A stretch of DNA of 64,000 bases, taken from contig JAEWIZ010000019.1 of NCBI GenBank assembly GCA_023386815.1, positions 124,001 through 188,000 on the forward strand, in the 5' to 3' direction. This stretch comes from Bacillota bacterium. Its GTDB lineage: Bacteria; Bacillota; Clostridia; Lachnospirales; Lachnospiraceae. Below are positions 42,655 to 51,279 of the stretch, piece by piece; within the stretch, counting starts at the first letter, position 1, and every line of letters starts with the position of its first letter. The notes below the pieces were generated by a model that saw only the letters and a list, made by a program, of their open reading frames with translations, was not told the origin of the DNA and did no database searches. Position numbers and translations under genes: made by a program.

Positions 42655-42683
42655 TTGACAAAATAGATTGCTATGGTTATATT
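42655..42683 (+). promoter_or_regulatory. Sigma-A promoter of leuS leader
   Basis: TTGACA (perfect) and TATATT with a 17-nt spacer, just upstream of the T-box leader. Confidence 0.85.
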
Positions 42684-42699
42684 TAAAGAATAAAGTTAT

Positions 42700-42995
42700 A
42701 AAACAATGCGTTGATAAGGAGTATTAAGAGATTCTGTGCTCTCAGAGAGCTGTCGGTTGGTGAAAGGCAGTAGCTACAGCCTCCCAACTCGCCTTTGAGC
42801 TCTCTTGTTGAAACAAAGTAGGCAGGAGCGGTATTCCCGTTATCGAAAATAAGTGCGTATATCGGAATAATCATTATGTTTTAACATAATTATTCCTATG
42901 CGAAATAGAGTGGTACCACGGAAGTCACCTTTCGTCTCTGATTCAAAGTGAAGCAGCATGCTGACGGAACTTGTAAGAGGCGGAGGGTTTTTTTG
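42700..42995 (+). promoter_or_regulatory. T-box riboswitch (leucine) with terminator
   Basis: The T-box core AGAGTGGTACCACGG is at 42907-42921. A terminator made by CCTTTCGTCTCT (42928-42939) and AGAGGCGGAGG with a seven-T run ends at 42994. A stem III hairpin (GGAATAAT/ATTATTCC and more, 42864-42896) precedes the core. In stem I, GAG-CTC-TC near 42798-42805 offers CUC as the leucine specifier codon. Uncharged tRNA-Leu would stabilise the antiterminator and allow leuS transcription. Confidence 0.9.
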
Positions 42996-43098
42996 TATGT
43001 GCATTACCGAAGGAAAGCGAGTATAAGATCTCAGATACATTAGTAGGGCATCGATATACTTAAGTTTACAAGGAATAATAGTATTAGGAGGAGTAATT

Positions 43099-45507
43099 AT
43101 GGCAGCACCTTATAATCATAAGGAAGTTGAGAAAAAATGGAGTAAAATATGGGAAGCAAACCCGGTCAACGTAAATGACGGTACAAAACCAAAGTATTAT
43201 TGTCTGGATATGTTTCCTTACCCATCCGGCAGCGGTCTTCATGTAGGACATTGGAGAGGATATGTAATCAGTGATGTTTGGAGTCGTTATAAGATTTTAA
43301 AGGGTCACTACATCATCCATCCCATGGGTTGGGATGCGTTTGGCCTTCCAGCTGAAAACTATGCAATTAAGATGGGGGTTCATCCAAGTAAATCAACTGC
43401 TGAGAATGTAGCTAACATTAAGAAGCAGATTAACGAAATTGCAGCACTCTATGATTGGGATATGGAGGTTAATACCACCGACCCGAGCTTCTATAAATGG
43501 ACTCAATGGATCTTTGTAAAGATGTTCAAAGCAGGTTTGGCTTATGAGAAAGAGATGCCGATCAACTGGTGTCCTTCCTGTAAGACCGGCCTTGCCAATG
43601 AAGAGGTTGTTAATGGAGAATGCGAACGCTGCGGATCTAGCGTAACCAAGAAGAATTTAAAACAGTGGATGTTAAAAATAACAGAATATGCAGATCGTTT
43701 ATTAGAGGATCTGAATAAACTGGATTGGCCTGAGAAGGTTAAGAAGATGCAGTCTGACTGGATTGGTAAAAGCTATGGTGCGGAGGTTGACTTCACGATA
43801 GCAGGTACTTCTAACTCCATCAGAGTATACACAACAAGACCTGACACCTTATATGGTGCTACCTTCATGGTATTGGCTCCGGAGCATGCTATGGCAAAAG
43901 ATCTGGCAACAGAGGAAACCAGAGCAGCAGTAGAGGATTATATCTTTAAGTCCTCCATGAGATCTTCTGTTGATCGTATGCAGGATAAAGAAAAAACCGG
44001 CGTATTTACCGGAAGCTATGCCATCAATCCTTTAACCGGTAAAGAGACTCCGATCTGGTTATCCGATTATGTATTAGCAGACTATGGTACCGGCGCAATC
44101 ATGTGTGTTCCTGCCCATGATGACAGAGATTTTGATTTTGCTACGAAGTTTAATATTCCGATTGTTCAGGTTATTTCACCAGATGGTAAGGAAAATCCTA
44201 ACCTAACAGAAGCCTATACCGAAGCGGGAATTATGATTAATTCCGGTGAATGGAATGGTATGAGCTCTGAGACAGCAAAAAAAGAAGTACCGGATAAATT
44301 AGATGGTATGGGAATTGGTAAGAAAACAGTTAATTATAAATTGCGTGACTGGGTATTCTCCAGACAACGTTACTGGGGCGAGCCTATTCCGATTGTTCAC
44401 TGCGAGCACTGTGGTGCAGTTCCGGTTCCAGAGGATCAGCTGCCTCTGTTATTGCCTGAAGTAGAGAAATATCAGCCAACTGGTACCGGTGAATCACCTT
44501 TGGCAGATATTCATGAATGGGTAAATACAACTTGCCCGGCTTGCGGAGCACCAGCAAAGAGAGAAACGAATACCATGCCTCAATGGGCTGGCTCCTCCTG
44601 GTACTTCCTACGCTATGTGGATAATAAGAATGACAAAGAGTTGGTTTCTAAGGAAAAAGCTCGTGAACTGCTTCCGGTAGATATGTATATCGGAGGTGTT
44701 GAGCACGCGGTATTACATCTGCTGTATTCCAGATTCTATACTAAGTTTTTAAATGATATTGGTGTTGTAGATTTTGATGAACCGTTTGTGAAGCTATTCA
44801 ACCAGGGTATGATTGGTAAGAACGGCGCGAAGATGAGTAAATCCAAGGGGAATGTAGTATCTCCTGATGATCTTGTACGTGATTATGGTTGTGACTCCCT
44901 AAGAATGTATGAGCTCTTTGTTGGACCACCGGAATTAGACTCCGAATGGGATGACAGAGGTATTGACGGCGTTTACCGCTTTATTAATCGTTTCTATAAC
45001 CTGGTTATGGATAACAAGGAAGCGTCCGTTGCTCCTACACAGGAAATGGTTAAATTGCGTCATCGTATGATTTATGATATAACAACTCGTCTTGAGACCT
45101 TCAGCTTAAATACAGTTGTCAGTGGTTTCATGGAGTATAACAACAAAATGTTAGAGCTTGCAAAGCGAGCTGGTGGTATTGATAAGGAAACCTTAGAGAC
45201 CGCAACCATCCTCTTAGCTCCATTCATTCCTCATGTCAGCGAGGAATTATGGTCTAGTTTAGGCCATGAGACTTCCGTATTTAAAAACACCTGGCCGGAA
45301 TATGATGAAGAGAAGATGAAGGACAGTGAGATTGAAATTGCAGTTCAGATGAATGGTAAAACGAAGACCACTGTATTAGTTGCTGCGGATGCTGCAAAGG
45401 ACTCTATTATCACTGCTGCTAAGGATGCTCTTGGTGACAAGTTGGTTGGCTCTATCGTTAAGGAAATTTATGTACCAGGTAAGATTGTAAATATTGTTGT
45501 GAAATAA
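43099..45507 (+). CDS. leuS: Leucyl-tRNA synthetase
   Basis: 802 residues, the normal bacterial length. The HIGH motif is HVGH at 48-51, KMSKS at 578-582, zinc-ribbon-like CPSC and CERC around 155-175, and the editing-domain stretch VYTTRPDTLYGATF. It charges tRNA-Leu with leucine. AGGAGGAG precedes ATG 43099. Expression is controlled by the T-box leader upstream. Confidence 0.98.
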   Translation: MAAPYNHKEVEKKWSKIWEANPVNVNDGTKPKYYCLDMFPYPSGSGLHVGHWRGYVISDVWSRYKILKGHYIIHPMGWDAFGLPAENYAIKMGVHPSKSTAENVANIKKQINEIAALYDWDMEVNTTDPSFYKWTQWIFVKMFKAGLAYEKEMPINWCPSCKTGLANEEVVNGECERCGSSVTKKNLKQWMLKITEYADRLLEDLNKLDWPEKVKKMQSDWIGKSYGAEVDFTIAGTSNSIRVYTTRPDTLYGATFMVLAPEHAMAKDLATEETRAAVEDYIFKSSMRSSVDRMQDKEKTGVFTGSYAINPLTGKETPIWLSDYVLADYGTGAIMCVPAHDDRDFDFATKFNIPIVQVISPDGKENPNLTEAYTEAGIMINSGEWNGMSSETAKKEVPDKLDGMGIGKKTVNYKLRDWVFSRQRYWGEPIPIVHCEHCGAVPVPEDQLPLLLPEVEKYQPTGTGESPLADIHEWVNTTCPACGAPAKRETNTMPQWAGSSWYFLRYVDNKNDKELVSKEKARELLPVDMYIGGVEHAVLHLLYSRFYTKFLNDIGVVDFDEPFVKLFNQGMIGKNGAKMSKSKGNVVSPDDLVRDYGCDSLRMYELFVGPPELDSEWDDRGIDGVYRFINRFYNLVMDNKEASVAPTQEMVKLRHRMIYDITTRLETFSLNTVVSGFMEYNNKMLELAKRAGGIDKETLETATILLAPFIPHVSEELWSSLGHETSVFKNTWPEYDEEKMKDSEIEIAVQMNGKTKTTVLVAADAAKDSIITAAKDALGDKLVGSIVKEIYVPGKIVNIVVK

Positions 45508-45584
45508 TATTAGCAAACCAGAGCCATAGATAGAATAAGCAAATGCGTTAGAAATAAAGGAATAGAACATTAGAGGAAGTTAAC

Positions 45585-45643
45585 AAAAATCACCTGGAGT
45601 GAAGCCTGTGTAAAAGAGGCATGTCATTCCGGTGATTTTTTTG
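45585..45643 (+). terminator. Terminator of leuS
   Basis: AAATCACC and GGTGATTT with extended pairing (GGAGTGA/TCATTCC) and a seven-T run. Confidence 0.85.
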
Positions 45644-45816
45644 TTCAGTGATTTTTTGCTTATTGAGAAAAAAATCGGATTCTGAAAACTGTATGGATTC
45701 CGGTGATTTTGAATAAAACTGGAAATTCATCTATTAAATTTCAGTTGATTATGGTAAAATAAACTAATATGACTTAATTCAACTGAAATGGAGCAGAGAT
45801 TAGGGAGGGTTAACGA

Positions 45817-46401
45817 ATGAAAGTGATAATGAAGTTTTCAAAAAAGGATTTATGGACGATACCGAATATCCTATGCTATATCCGTTTTCTATTGATTCCG
45901 GCATTTGTCATTCTGTATATCAAGGCAACAACCCCAAGTGAATATCTAAGAGCCGCAATTATCGTTTTTATTTCTGGAATGACAGACTTTTTAGACGGAT
46001 TCATTGCGCGTAAATATCATATGATAACAGATTTAGGTAAGATTATTGATCCGATTGCTGATAAGCTTACACAAGCGTCTCTCATATTTGTATTGATTGT
46101 AAAAATTAAATGGATGTATCTATTACTGATTATGTTCCTGCTGCTACAGTTGTTCCTGGTAATAGCAGGCCTGGTTATGCTGAAGAAAGGAACAAAGCTA
46201 AACGGCTCTAAGTGGTTTGGAAAGGTTTCCACTACAGTTTTTTATGCAGTTATGCTTATCTTGGTATCAGTTCCCACCTTGAACGATCGGATCACAAATA
46301 CTTTAATGTTAGTCTGCGGATCATTCCTGTTCTTATCCTTACTCTTATATATGAAGGAGTACATTACGATGTATCGTGGTTTGAGTATCCACAATAAATA
46401 A
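45817..46401 (+). CDS. CDP-alcohol phosphatidyltransferase (PgsA/cardiolipin-synthase-like)
   Basis: 194 residues with the complete signature D-x2-DG-x2-AR-x8-G-x3-D-x3-D (DFLDGFIARKYHM through to DPIADK) and about five membrane helices. It transfers a phosphatidyl group from CDP-diacylglycerol to glycerol-3-phosphate or phosphatidylglycerol. Which one cannot be decided. The N-terminus KKDLWTIPNILCYIRFLLIP is typical. The ribosome site is GGGAGGG. Monocistronic. Confidence 0.9.
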   Translation: MKVIMKFSKKDLWTIPNILCYIRFLLIPAFVILYIKATTPSEYLRAAIIVFISGMTDFLDGFIARKYHMITDLGKIIDPIADKLTQASLIFVLIVKIKWMYLLLIMFLLLQLFLVIAGLVMLKKGTKLNGSKWFGKVSTTVFYAVMLILVSVPTLNDRITNTLMLVCGSFLFLSLLLYMKEYITMYRGLSIHNK

Positions 46402-46491
46402 AGAATTTCATGATTGTTGTTTTAACAATAGTAAGTAAGAATTATGTAAAATGAGTAGATGACTTTAAGGGGTGTATTGCAAACTGCTTGG

Positions 46492-46520
46492 TTTCAACAA
46501 TATGCCCTTTATTGTTGAAA
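46492..46520. other. Perfect 10-bp hairpin in intergenic region
   Basis: TTTCAACAAT and ATTGTTGAAA with a 9-nt loop, 54 nt before the next start codon. There is no adequate T-run. It could be an operator or a leader hairpin for the membrane protein gene at 46575. Confidence 0.5.
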
Positions 46521-46574
46521 GAAGATATTTTTACAAAATGGAAGGCTGACTTAATCTTATGGAGGTAATGATAA

Positions 46575-47195
46575 ATGAGTTATATCAAAAATAAATTAAG
46601 TAGCGATAGTGTACTAGAGCGGATTTTGTTTACCACAATAATCTTTATCATATTATTTTATTCTATTACAATTATTAGCTATTTTTTTCTACCTGAGGGA
46701 TTAATGAAAAATAAAAACCCCTTACAGAGCTGGGAAACCTCCAGCAATACTTTTAGGCTTACTTTACAGATTTTCTTTTACAATATGTTATCTGTACTTA
46801 TGATTGCTTTCGGAAGCTTATTTGGTCAGAAAAAAGAAGGGGAAAGAAATTATATTTCTATTGGCTACCTGGGTTTTTTCTCTATCATTTGCATGAACGC
46901 AGTAGTGCTGGGCACTTGGTCATTTTCTATGGCAGGAGCAGCAGTCCCATTGCTTGAAAGGATTGTACAATCCTTTAATCTGGTACATAGAGCAGGACTT
47001 TGGGAGATGTTTGGGCAGTTACTGATTACCTGCGCGGTTGCACGTATTGCTACGATACTATCATGTGGCAAGGTAACCATAACGCGAAAACTTCGTGACA
47101 TTCGTTTATCAAGAGCAGAAAAGATAGTGCTGGCATTTGGCTTTGCTTTGATGTTGGCAGGAGCTGTAATTGAGAGTTTAGCGATAAATACATAA
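46575..47195 (+). CDS. Membrane protein, SpoIIM/DUF95-like
   Basis: 206 residues with about five membrane helices. The spacing of FFYNMLSVLMIAFGSLF, SIICMNAVVLGTWS and HRAGLWEMFGQLLITCAVAR follows the N...G, N-G-x-x-L-G and H-G-x-x-E pattern of SpoIIM-like proteins. The link is tentative. Such proteins act with peptidoglycan hydrolases during engulfment, but many relatives are not sporulation proteins. GGAGG precedes the ATG. Confidence 0.6.
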   Translation: MSYIKNKLSSDSVLERILFTTIIFIILFYSITIISYFFLPEGLMKNKNPLQSWETSSNTFRLTLQIFFYNMLSVLMIAFGSLFGQKKEGERNYISIGYLGFFSIICMNAVVLGTWSFSMAGAAVPLLERIVQSFNLVHRAGLWEMFGQLLITCAVARIATILSCGKVTITRKLRDIRLSRAEKIVLAFGFALMLAGAVIESLAINT

Positions 47196-47212
47196 TAATA
47201 AGATGATTGATC

Positions 47213-48208
47213 TTATTGCTTACAAGGTCCCGTACTTTCTCTTTCAATGAACTTACCACGTAATAACAGCTTGCTGATGGTTACATTGTGAATAAGCCCG
47301 TCCAGTAAAAGAAAAGCACTTTTACCAAGATCTGTTCGATCCTGACGAATTGTGGTTAGAGAAGGAGAGAGCTGTGAGGCAATAGGAAGGTCATCGAAGC
47401 CGATGACACTGATATCCTCCGGTACCTTTAGACCCCTTTTATGAAGCTCTACGATCACCCCTGTTGCAATCAAATCACTGGCACACATGATAGCGGTAGC
47501 ACCCTGCTTCAAAAAGCCCGGGATATGATCCTTGGCACAATCAGGTACGTAATAACCATATTCAATTAAATTTGCATCTGCAGTCAATCCGTGCTTGGAC
47601 ATACTATTTAAAAAGGCTTGGTGACGTTGTTGTGATACCATGGAATTTTTTGATCCGTTTAGAAAAGCAATCCGGGTATGTCCCAGGCTGTATAAGTGAC
47701 TAACAGCCAGATCAATCCCTTCTTCATTATCAGTACCCACATATCCTATGTGGGTGTTTTTTTCTATATAATTATCTAATAAAACAGTTGGTACTGTGGT
47801 TTTACTCAACTGCCGAACCCAATCATCATGCAGAGTAAAGCCCAAAAGAAAAGCACCGCTATATCCATTTTTCAACATGTAAGTATCAAATTTTTCGGCT
47901 GATTGCATATTCAAATTTGTCGGAACTACAGTTACATCCCAGTGTCTTCTGGCAGCAGATAACTTAAAGCCAACAATAATCTCGTAACCGAATTGGTCAA
48001 TATTTTCATAATCCATGTTTTCAATAAAAACACATACCTTTCTTGTACCGGTAGATTTCATTTTCTTGGGTGAATACCCCATTTCTACAGCAGTATCCAG
48101 CACGAGCTGTCGCATGTCATCACTAATGTCACTTGCACCATTTAATCCTTTGGATACGGTACTTACAGCTATGCCTAATTTATTTGCGATTTCTTTTATT
48201 GTGGGCAT
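47213..48208 (-). CDS. LacI family transcriptional regulator
   Basis: 331 residues. LacI helix-turn-helix at 2-25 (TIKEIANKLGIAVSTVSKGLNG) plus a periplasmic-binding-like sensor domain ending in ISVIGFDDLPIASQLSPSLTTIRQD. The start is ATG 48208 with AGGAGG 7 nt upstream; eight in-frame residues before it are leader. It is divergent from glycogen phosphorylase, whose promoter holds a palindrome at 48372-48389, so it probably controls that gene in response to a sugar. Confidence 0.92.
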   Translation of the reverse strand: MPTIKEIANKLGIAVSTVSKGLNGASDISDDMRQLVLDTAVEMGYSPKKMKSTGTRKVCVFIENMDYENIDQFGYEIIVGFKLSAARRHWDVTVVPTNLNMQSAEKFDTYMLKNGYSGAFLLGFTLHDDWVRQLSKTTVPTVLLDNYIEKNTHIGYVGTDNEEGIDLAVSHLYSLGHTRIAFLNGSKNSMVSQQRHQAFLNSMSKHGLTADANLIEYGYYVPDCAKDHIPGFLKQGATAIMCASDLIATGVIVELHKRGLKVPEDISVIGFDDLPIASQLSPSLTTIRQDRTDLGKSAFLLLDGLIHNVTISKLLLRGKFIERESTGPCKQ

Positions 48209-48331
48209 GGATTTTCCTCCTAAAACTTTCACATCTACATTGCTTCGTAAACAAAATGCACCGTATACAATATATCATGATGAATTTACCTTTTCAATCA
48301 GATTTTGTATTTCAGGATTATTTATTATTCG

Positions 48332-48360
48332 TTGACAAAATTGGGGTAAAATGATAATAT
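48332..48360 (+). promoter_or_regulatory. Sigma-A promoter of glgP
   Basis: TTGACA (perfect) and TAATAT with a 17-nt spacer, giving a leader of about 160 nt. Confidence 0.8.
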
Positions 48361-48371
48361 AATCACTATAG

Positions 48372-48389
48372 TTTCGAAAATTTCCGAAA
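48372..48389. promoter_or_regulatory. Candidate LacI-type operator at glgP
   Basis: TTTCGAAAATTTCCGAAA is an 18-bp palindrome with one mismatched pair, just after the start site of the glgP promoter. A second palindrome, TTTCTTAAGAAA, is at 48414-48425. Either could bind the divergent LacI regulator. Confidence 0.5.
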
Positions 48390-48524
48390 ATATATGGACA
48401 AACGAAAAGTTTATTTCTTAAGAAACTATGATTTACTAAGAAAACAAAATGAAATACAGAATGATTTATAAGAATTATATACTGTATGTAATAATATGTG
48501 ATGTAATGTGTTAAGGAGGTAAGG

Positions 48525-50864
48525 ATGGCAAATAATTTTAAATCAAATGTATCAATGATTATGGAGTTTGATTACGGTAAGTCAATTAAGGAAGCAAGTA
48601 CGATAGAACTATACAATGCAGTTTCTAAGGCTGCGATGAATCATTTAGGCAAGGATTGGAGCCTAGCGGCGTCTGAAAAGAAGGTATGCTACCTTTCAGC
48701 AGAGTTTTTAATTGGCCGCTTAATCTATAGTAATCTCGTTAATATGGGATTGTTCCACCAGTTTTCAGAGTTAATGAGCGAAAACAATCTGGATATCCGA
48801 AGCTTCGAAGATATAGAAGATGCTGCGTTGGGAAATGGTGGCTTGGGACGTCTGGCAGCTTGTTTCTTAGATTCTGGAGCGACTCTGGGAATTACCTTAA
48901 ATGGATATGGGATCCGTTACAAATATGGTTTATTCAAGCAATATTTTGAAGATGGTTTTCAAAAAGAGATTCCTGATGACTGGCAGCGCTTTGGTGATCC
49001 ATGGTCTGTTCGAAAGGAAGAAGAGAAAGTAAGAATTGATTATAAGAATCAATCCGTATATGCGGTTCCCTACGATATTCCAGTGATCGGCTACGGTGCT
49101 AAGAAGGTTAATACATTACGTCTGTGGCAGGCGGAACCCCTGGAAAGCTTTAATTTTGATCTATTCAATGAGCAGAAGTACGATAAGGCTAACAAGAATA
49201 AAAATGAAGCAGAGGCTATCTCCAGCATCCTGTATCCGAATGACGATGCGGAGGAAGGTAAGAAACTACGCTTAAAACAGGAGTACTTTTTCTCAAGTGC
49301 TACGTTACAGGATCTTCTTGCAAAGTATAAGCAAAAGTATGGAAATGATTTTTCTCATTTCTCTTCAGAGTATGCAATTCAGCTCAATGACACTCATCCC
49401 GTAGTTGCGATTCCAGAGCTGGTTCGTCTATTAAGGGAGCAAGAGCACATTAGTACTCCGAAAGCAATTCGTATTGCAAAGGAAACCTTTGCATATACGA
49501 ATCATACAGTTATGGCTGAAGCTTTGGAAAAATGGAATGAAAAATTATTTAAATCAGTAATTCCAAATGTTTATAAGTATGTGGTACAGATACAGAAAGC
49601 GTTGACGAAAGAACTGGAGTCTCTTGGGAAAGAATCTGAGGATCAGCAACGAATTTATAATATTATCGATAATAATACGATCCATATGGCGAGATTGGCC
49701 ATATATGCGAGTCACTCAACAAATGGTGTAGCAAAGCTGCATACTGAGATCTTAAAGCAGGATGCCCTAAAGGAATGGTATGAAATCTATCCTGAGCGCT
49801 TTAATAATAAGACCAATGGTATCACTCAGCGCAGATGGTTGAATCTGGCAAACATGGAATTAGCCGGCTTCATTACTGATAAGATTGGAAGTGGATGGAT
49901 CACGAACCTGGATCGCTTAAAGGAACTTGAGAAATACTCTGAGGATAAGAATGTCATTAAGGAATTTGGAGATATTAAGCAGATTAAGAAAAGACAGCTT
50001 GCAGAGTACATTGAAAAGCGGGAAGGCGTTCGGATAAATCCTGATTTTATCTTTGATATCCAGGCGAAGCGGCTTCATGAATATAAACGTCAGTTGCTAA
50101 ATGCATTTTCTATTCTGGATATTTATTTTGGAATTAAAGAGGGGAGAATCACCGATTTTAATCCTACTGCATTTATCTTTGGTGCGAAAGCTGCCCCAGG
50201 CTATTACAGGGCAAAGGGTATCATTAAATACATTAATGAGATTGGAAAACTAGTGAATAATGATCCCGAGGTAAAGGATAAGCTTCAGGTGGTATTTGTT
50301 CAGAACTATAATGTATCCTATGCGGAGAAGCTTACTCCTGCGGCGGATGTATCAGAGCAGATCTCAACGGCTGGAACTGAGGCTTCGGGAACCGGCAATA
50401 TGAAATTTATGCTAAACGGTGCGGTGACCTTAGGTACTTATGATGGTGCAAATGTAGAAATCGTGGAACAGGCCGGCGAAGAGAATAATTATATTTTCGG
50501 TGCACGTGTGGAGGATCTGGAGCAAATCAAGGATAGCTATAATGCTAAGGGAATCTATGATGCAAATCCGAGAATAAAGAGGGTTTTGGACACCTTGATT
50601 GATGGAACATTTAGTGACGGTGGCACCGGTATGTTCGCAGAGCTATATAACTCGCTGCTTTACGGAGCAAGCTGGCATAAACCGGATCATTATTATATTC
50701 TACTCGATTTCATCCCATATTGTGATGAAAAACTAAAGGTGAATAAAGACTATTCAGATACTTTTCATTTCCGTAGAAAATGCTTCCTGAATACTGCAAA
50801 TGCTGGTAAGTTCTCCAGTGACAGAACTATTAAGGATTATGTGAAGGAAGTATGGAAAGCATAA
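48525..50864 (+). CDS. glgP: Glycogen/starch phosphorylase
   Basis: 779 residues. The PLP lysine is Lys627 in EASGTGNMKFMLNG. KRLHEYKRQLLN and NPDFIFDIQ-type segments match GT35 phosphorylases. It releases glucose-1-phosphate from alpha-1,4-glucan ends. The N-terminus (NVSMIMEFDYGKSIKEAS) is shorter than in vertebrate enzymes and lacks their regulatory extension. The ribosome site is AAGGAGG. It is not in a glg operon here. Confidence 0.95.
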   Translation: MANNFKSNVSMIMEFDYGKSIKEASTIELYNAVSKAAMNHLGKDWSLAASEKKVCYLSAEFLIGRLIYSNLVNMGLFHQFSELMSENNLDIRSFEDIEDAALGNGGLGRLAACFLDSGATLGITLNGYGIRYKYGLFKQYFEDGFQKEIPDDWQRFGDPWSVRKEEEKVRIDYKNQSVYAVPYDIPVIGYGAKKVNTLRLWQAEPLESFNFDLFNEQKYDKANKNKNEAEAISSILYPNDDAEEGKKLRLKQEYFFSSATLQDLLAKYKQKYGNDFSHFSSEYAIQLNDTHPVVAIPELVRLLREQEHISTPKAIRIAKETFAYTNHTVMAEALEKWNEKLFKSVIPNVYKYVVQIQKALTKELESLGKESEDQQRIYNIIDNNTIHMARLAIYASHSTNGVAKLHTEILKQDALKEWYEIYPERFNNKTNGITQRRWLNLANMELAGFITDKIGSGWITNLDRLKELEKYSEDKNVIKEFGDIKQIKKRQLAEYIEKREGVRINPDFIFDIQAKRLHEYKRQLLNAFSILDIYFGIKEGRITDFNPTAFIFGAKAAPGYYRAKGIIKYINEIGKLVNNDPEVKDKLQVVFVQNYNVSYAEKLTPAADVSEQISTAGTEASGTGNMKFMLNGAVTLGTYDGANVEIVEQAGEENNYIFGARVEDLEQIKDSYNAKGIYDANPRIKRVLDTLIDGTFSDGGTGMFAELYNSLLYGASWHKPDHYYILLDFIPYCDEKLKVNKDYSDTFHFRRKCFLNTANAGKFSSDRTIKDYVKEVWKA

Positions 50865-50909
50865 GAGATCAAGAGCTTTGAGGAGAGTATAACTTGATAG
50901 AGAAATAAA

Positions 50910-50990
50910 ATAAGGCCTCCTCTCTTTTTGAAAGTCCAGTTGGAGCTAGCTTCGTAGCACGGGGATAATCAATTAGAGGGGAGGCCTTAT
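50910..50990. terminator. Long-loop inverted repeat between convergent genes
   Basis: ATAAGGCCTCC and GGAGGCCTTAT are a perfect 11-bp match with a 59-nt loop. On the minus strand TTTTATTTC follows. It probably terminates the minus-strand operon that ends at 51002. Confidence 0.6.
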
Positions 50991-51001
50991 CTATGTACTT
51001 T

Positions 51002-51277
51002 CTATTTTCTGGTTGCCATAAATTTTCTTATCATTTCAAATTGTTGTCTTTCCTTTGGTGATAAATTTTTTGTTAAAATCTCCATTAATACCTCGCTTTC
51101 TTCTTTTGAAAACGCCATATTTTGCTGTTGTAGTTTCTTATTCGCATTCATTAATAAGGGAACCAGTTGTTCCATGGGCTTACCATCAGCTTCCTTCATA
51201 AGTTCTAAGAAAATGGTCATTTTACGTGGATCGATATTTTTCAGCTTTGGATTGTTCGTCCAAGAAGTATCAGGCAT
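51002..51277 (-). CDS. Uncharacterised helical protein, 91 aa
   Basis: 91 residues, mostly charged helices (FLELMKEADGKPMEQLVPLLMNANKKLQQQNMAFSKEESEVLMEILTKNLSPKERQQFEMIRKFM). GGAG precedes the ATG. It begins 2 nt after the Ser/Gly-repeat gene, so the two form an operon and probably act together. No signal peptide or membrane segment. I do not recognise the family. Confidence 0.7.
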   Translation of the reverse strand: MPDTSWTNNPKLKNIDPRKMTIFLELMKEADGKPMEQLVPLLMNANKKLQQQNMAFSKEESEVLMEILTKNLSPKERQQFEMIRKFMATRK

Positions 51278-51279
51278 AA

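Noticed and set aside
42683..43040. Small minus-strand frames in the leuS leader
   Set aside because: They are antisense to T-box stems, and the conserved RNA structure explains the sequence.
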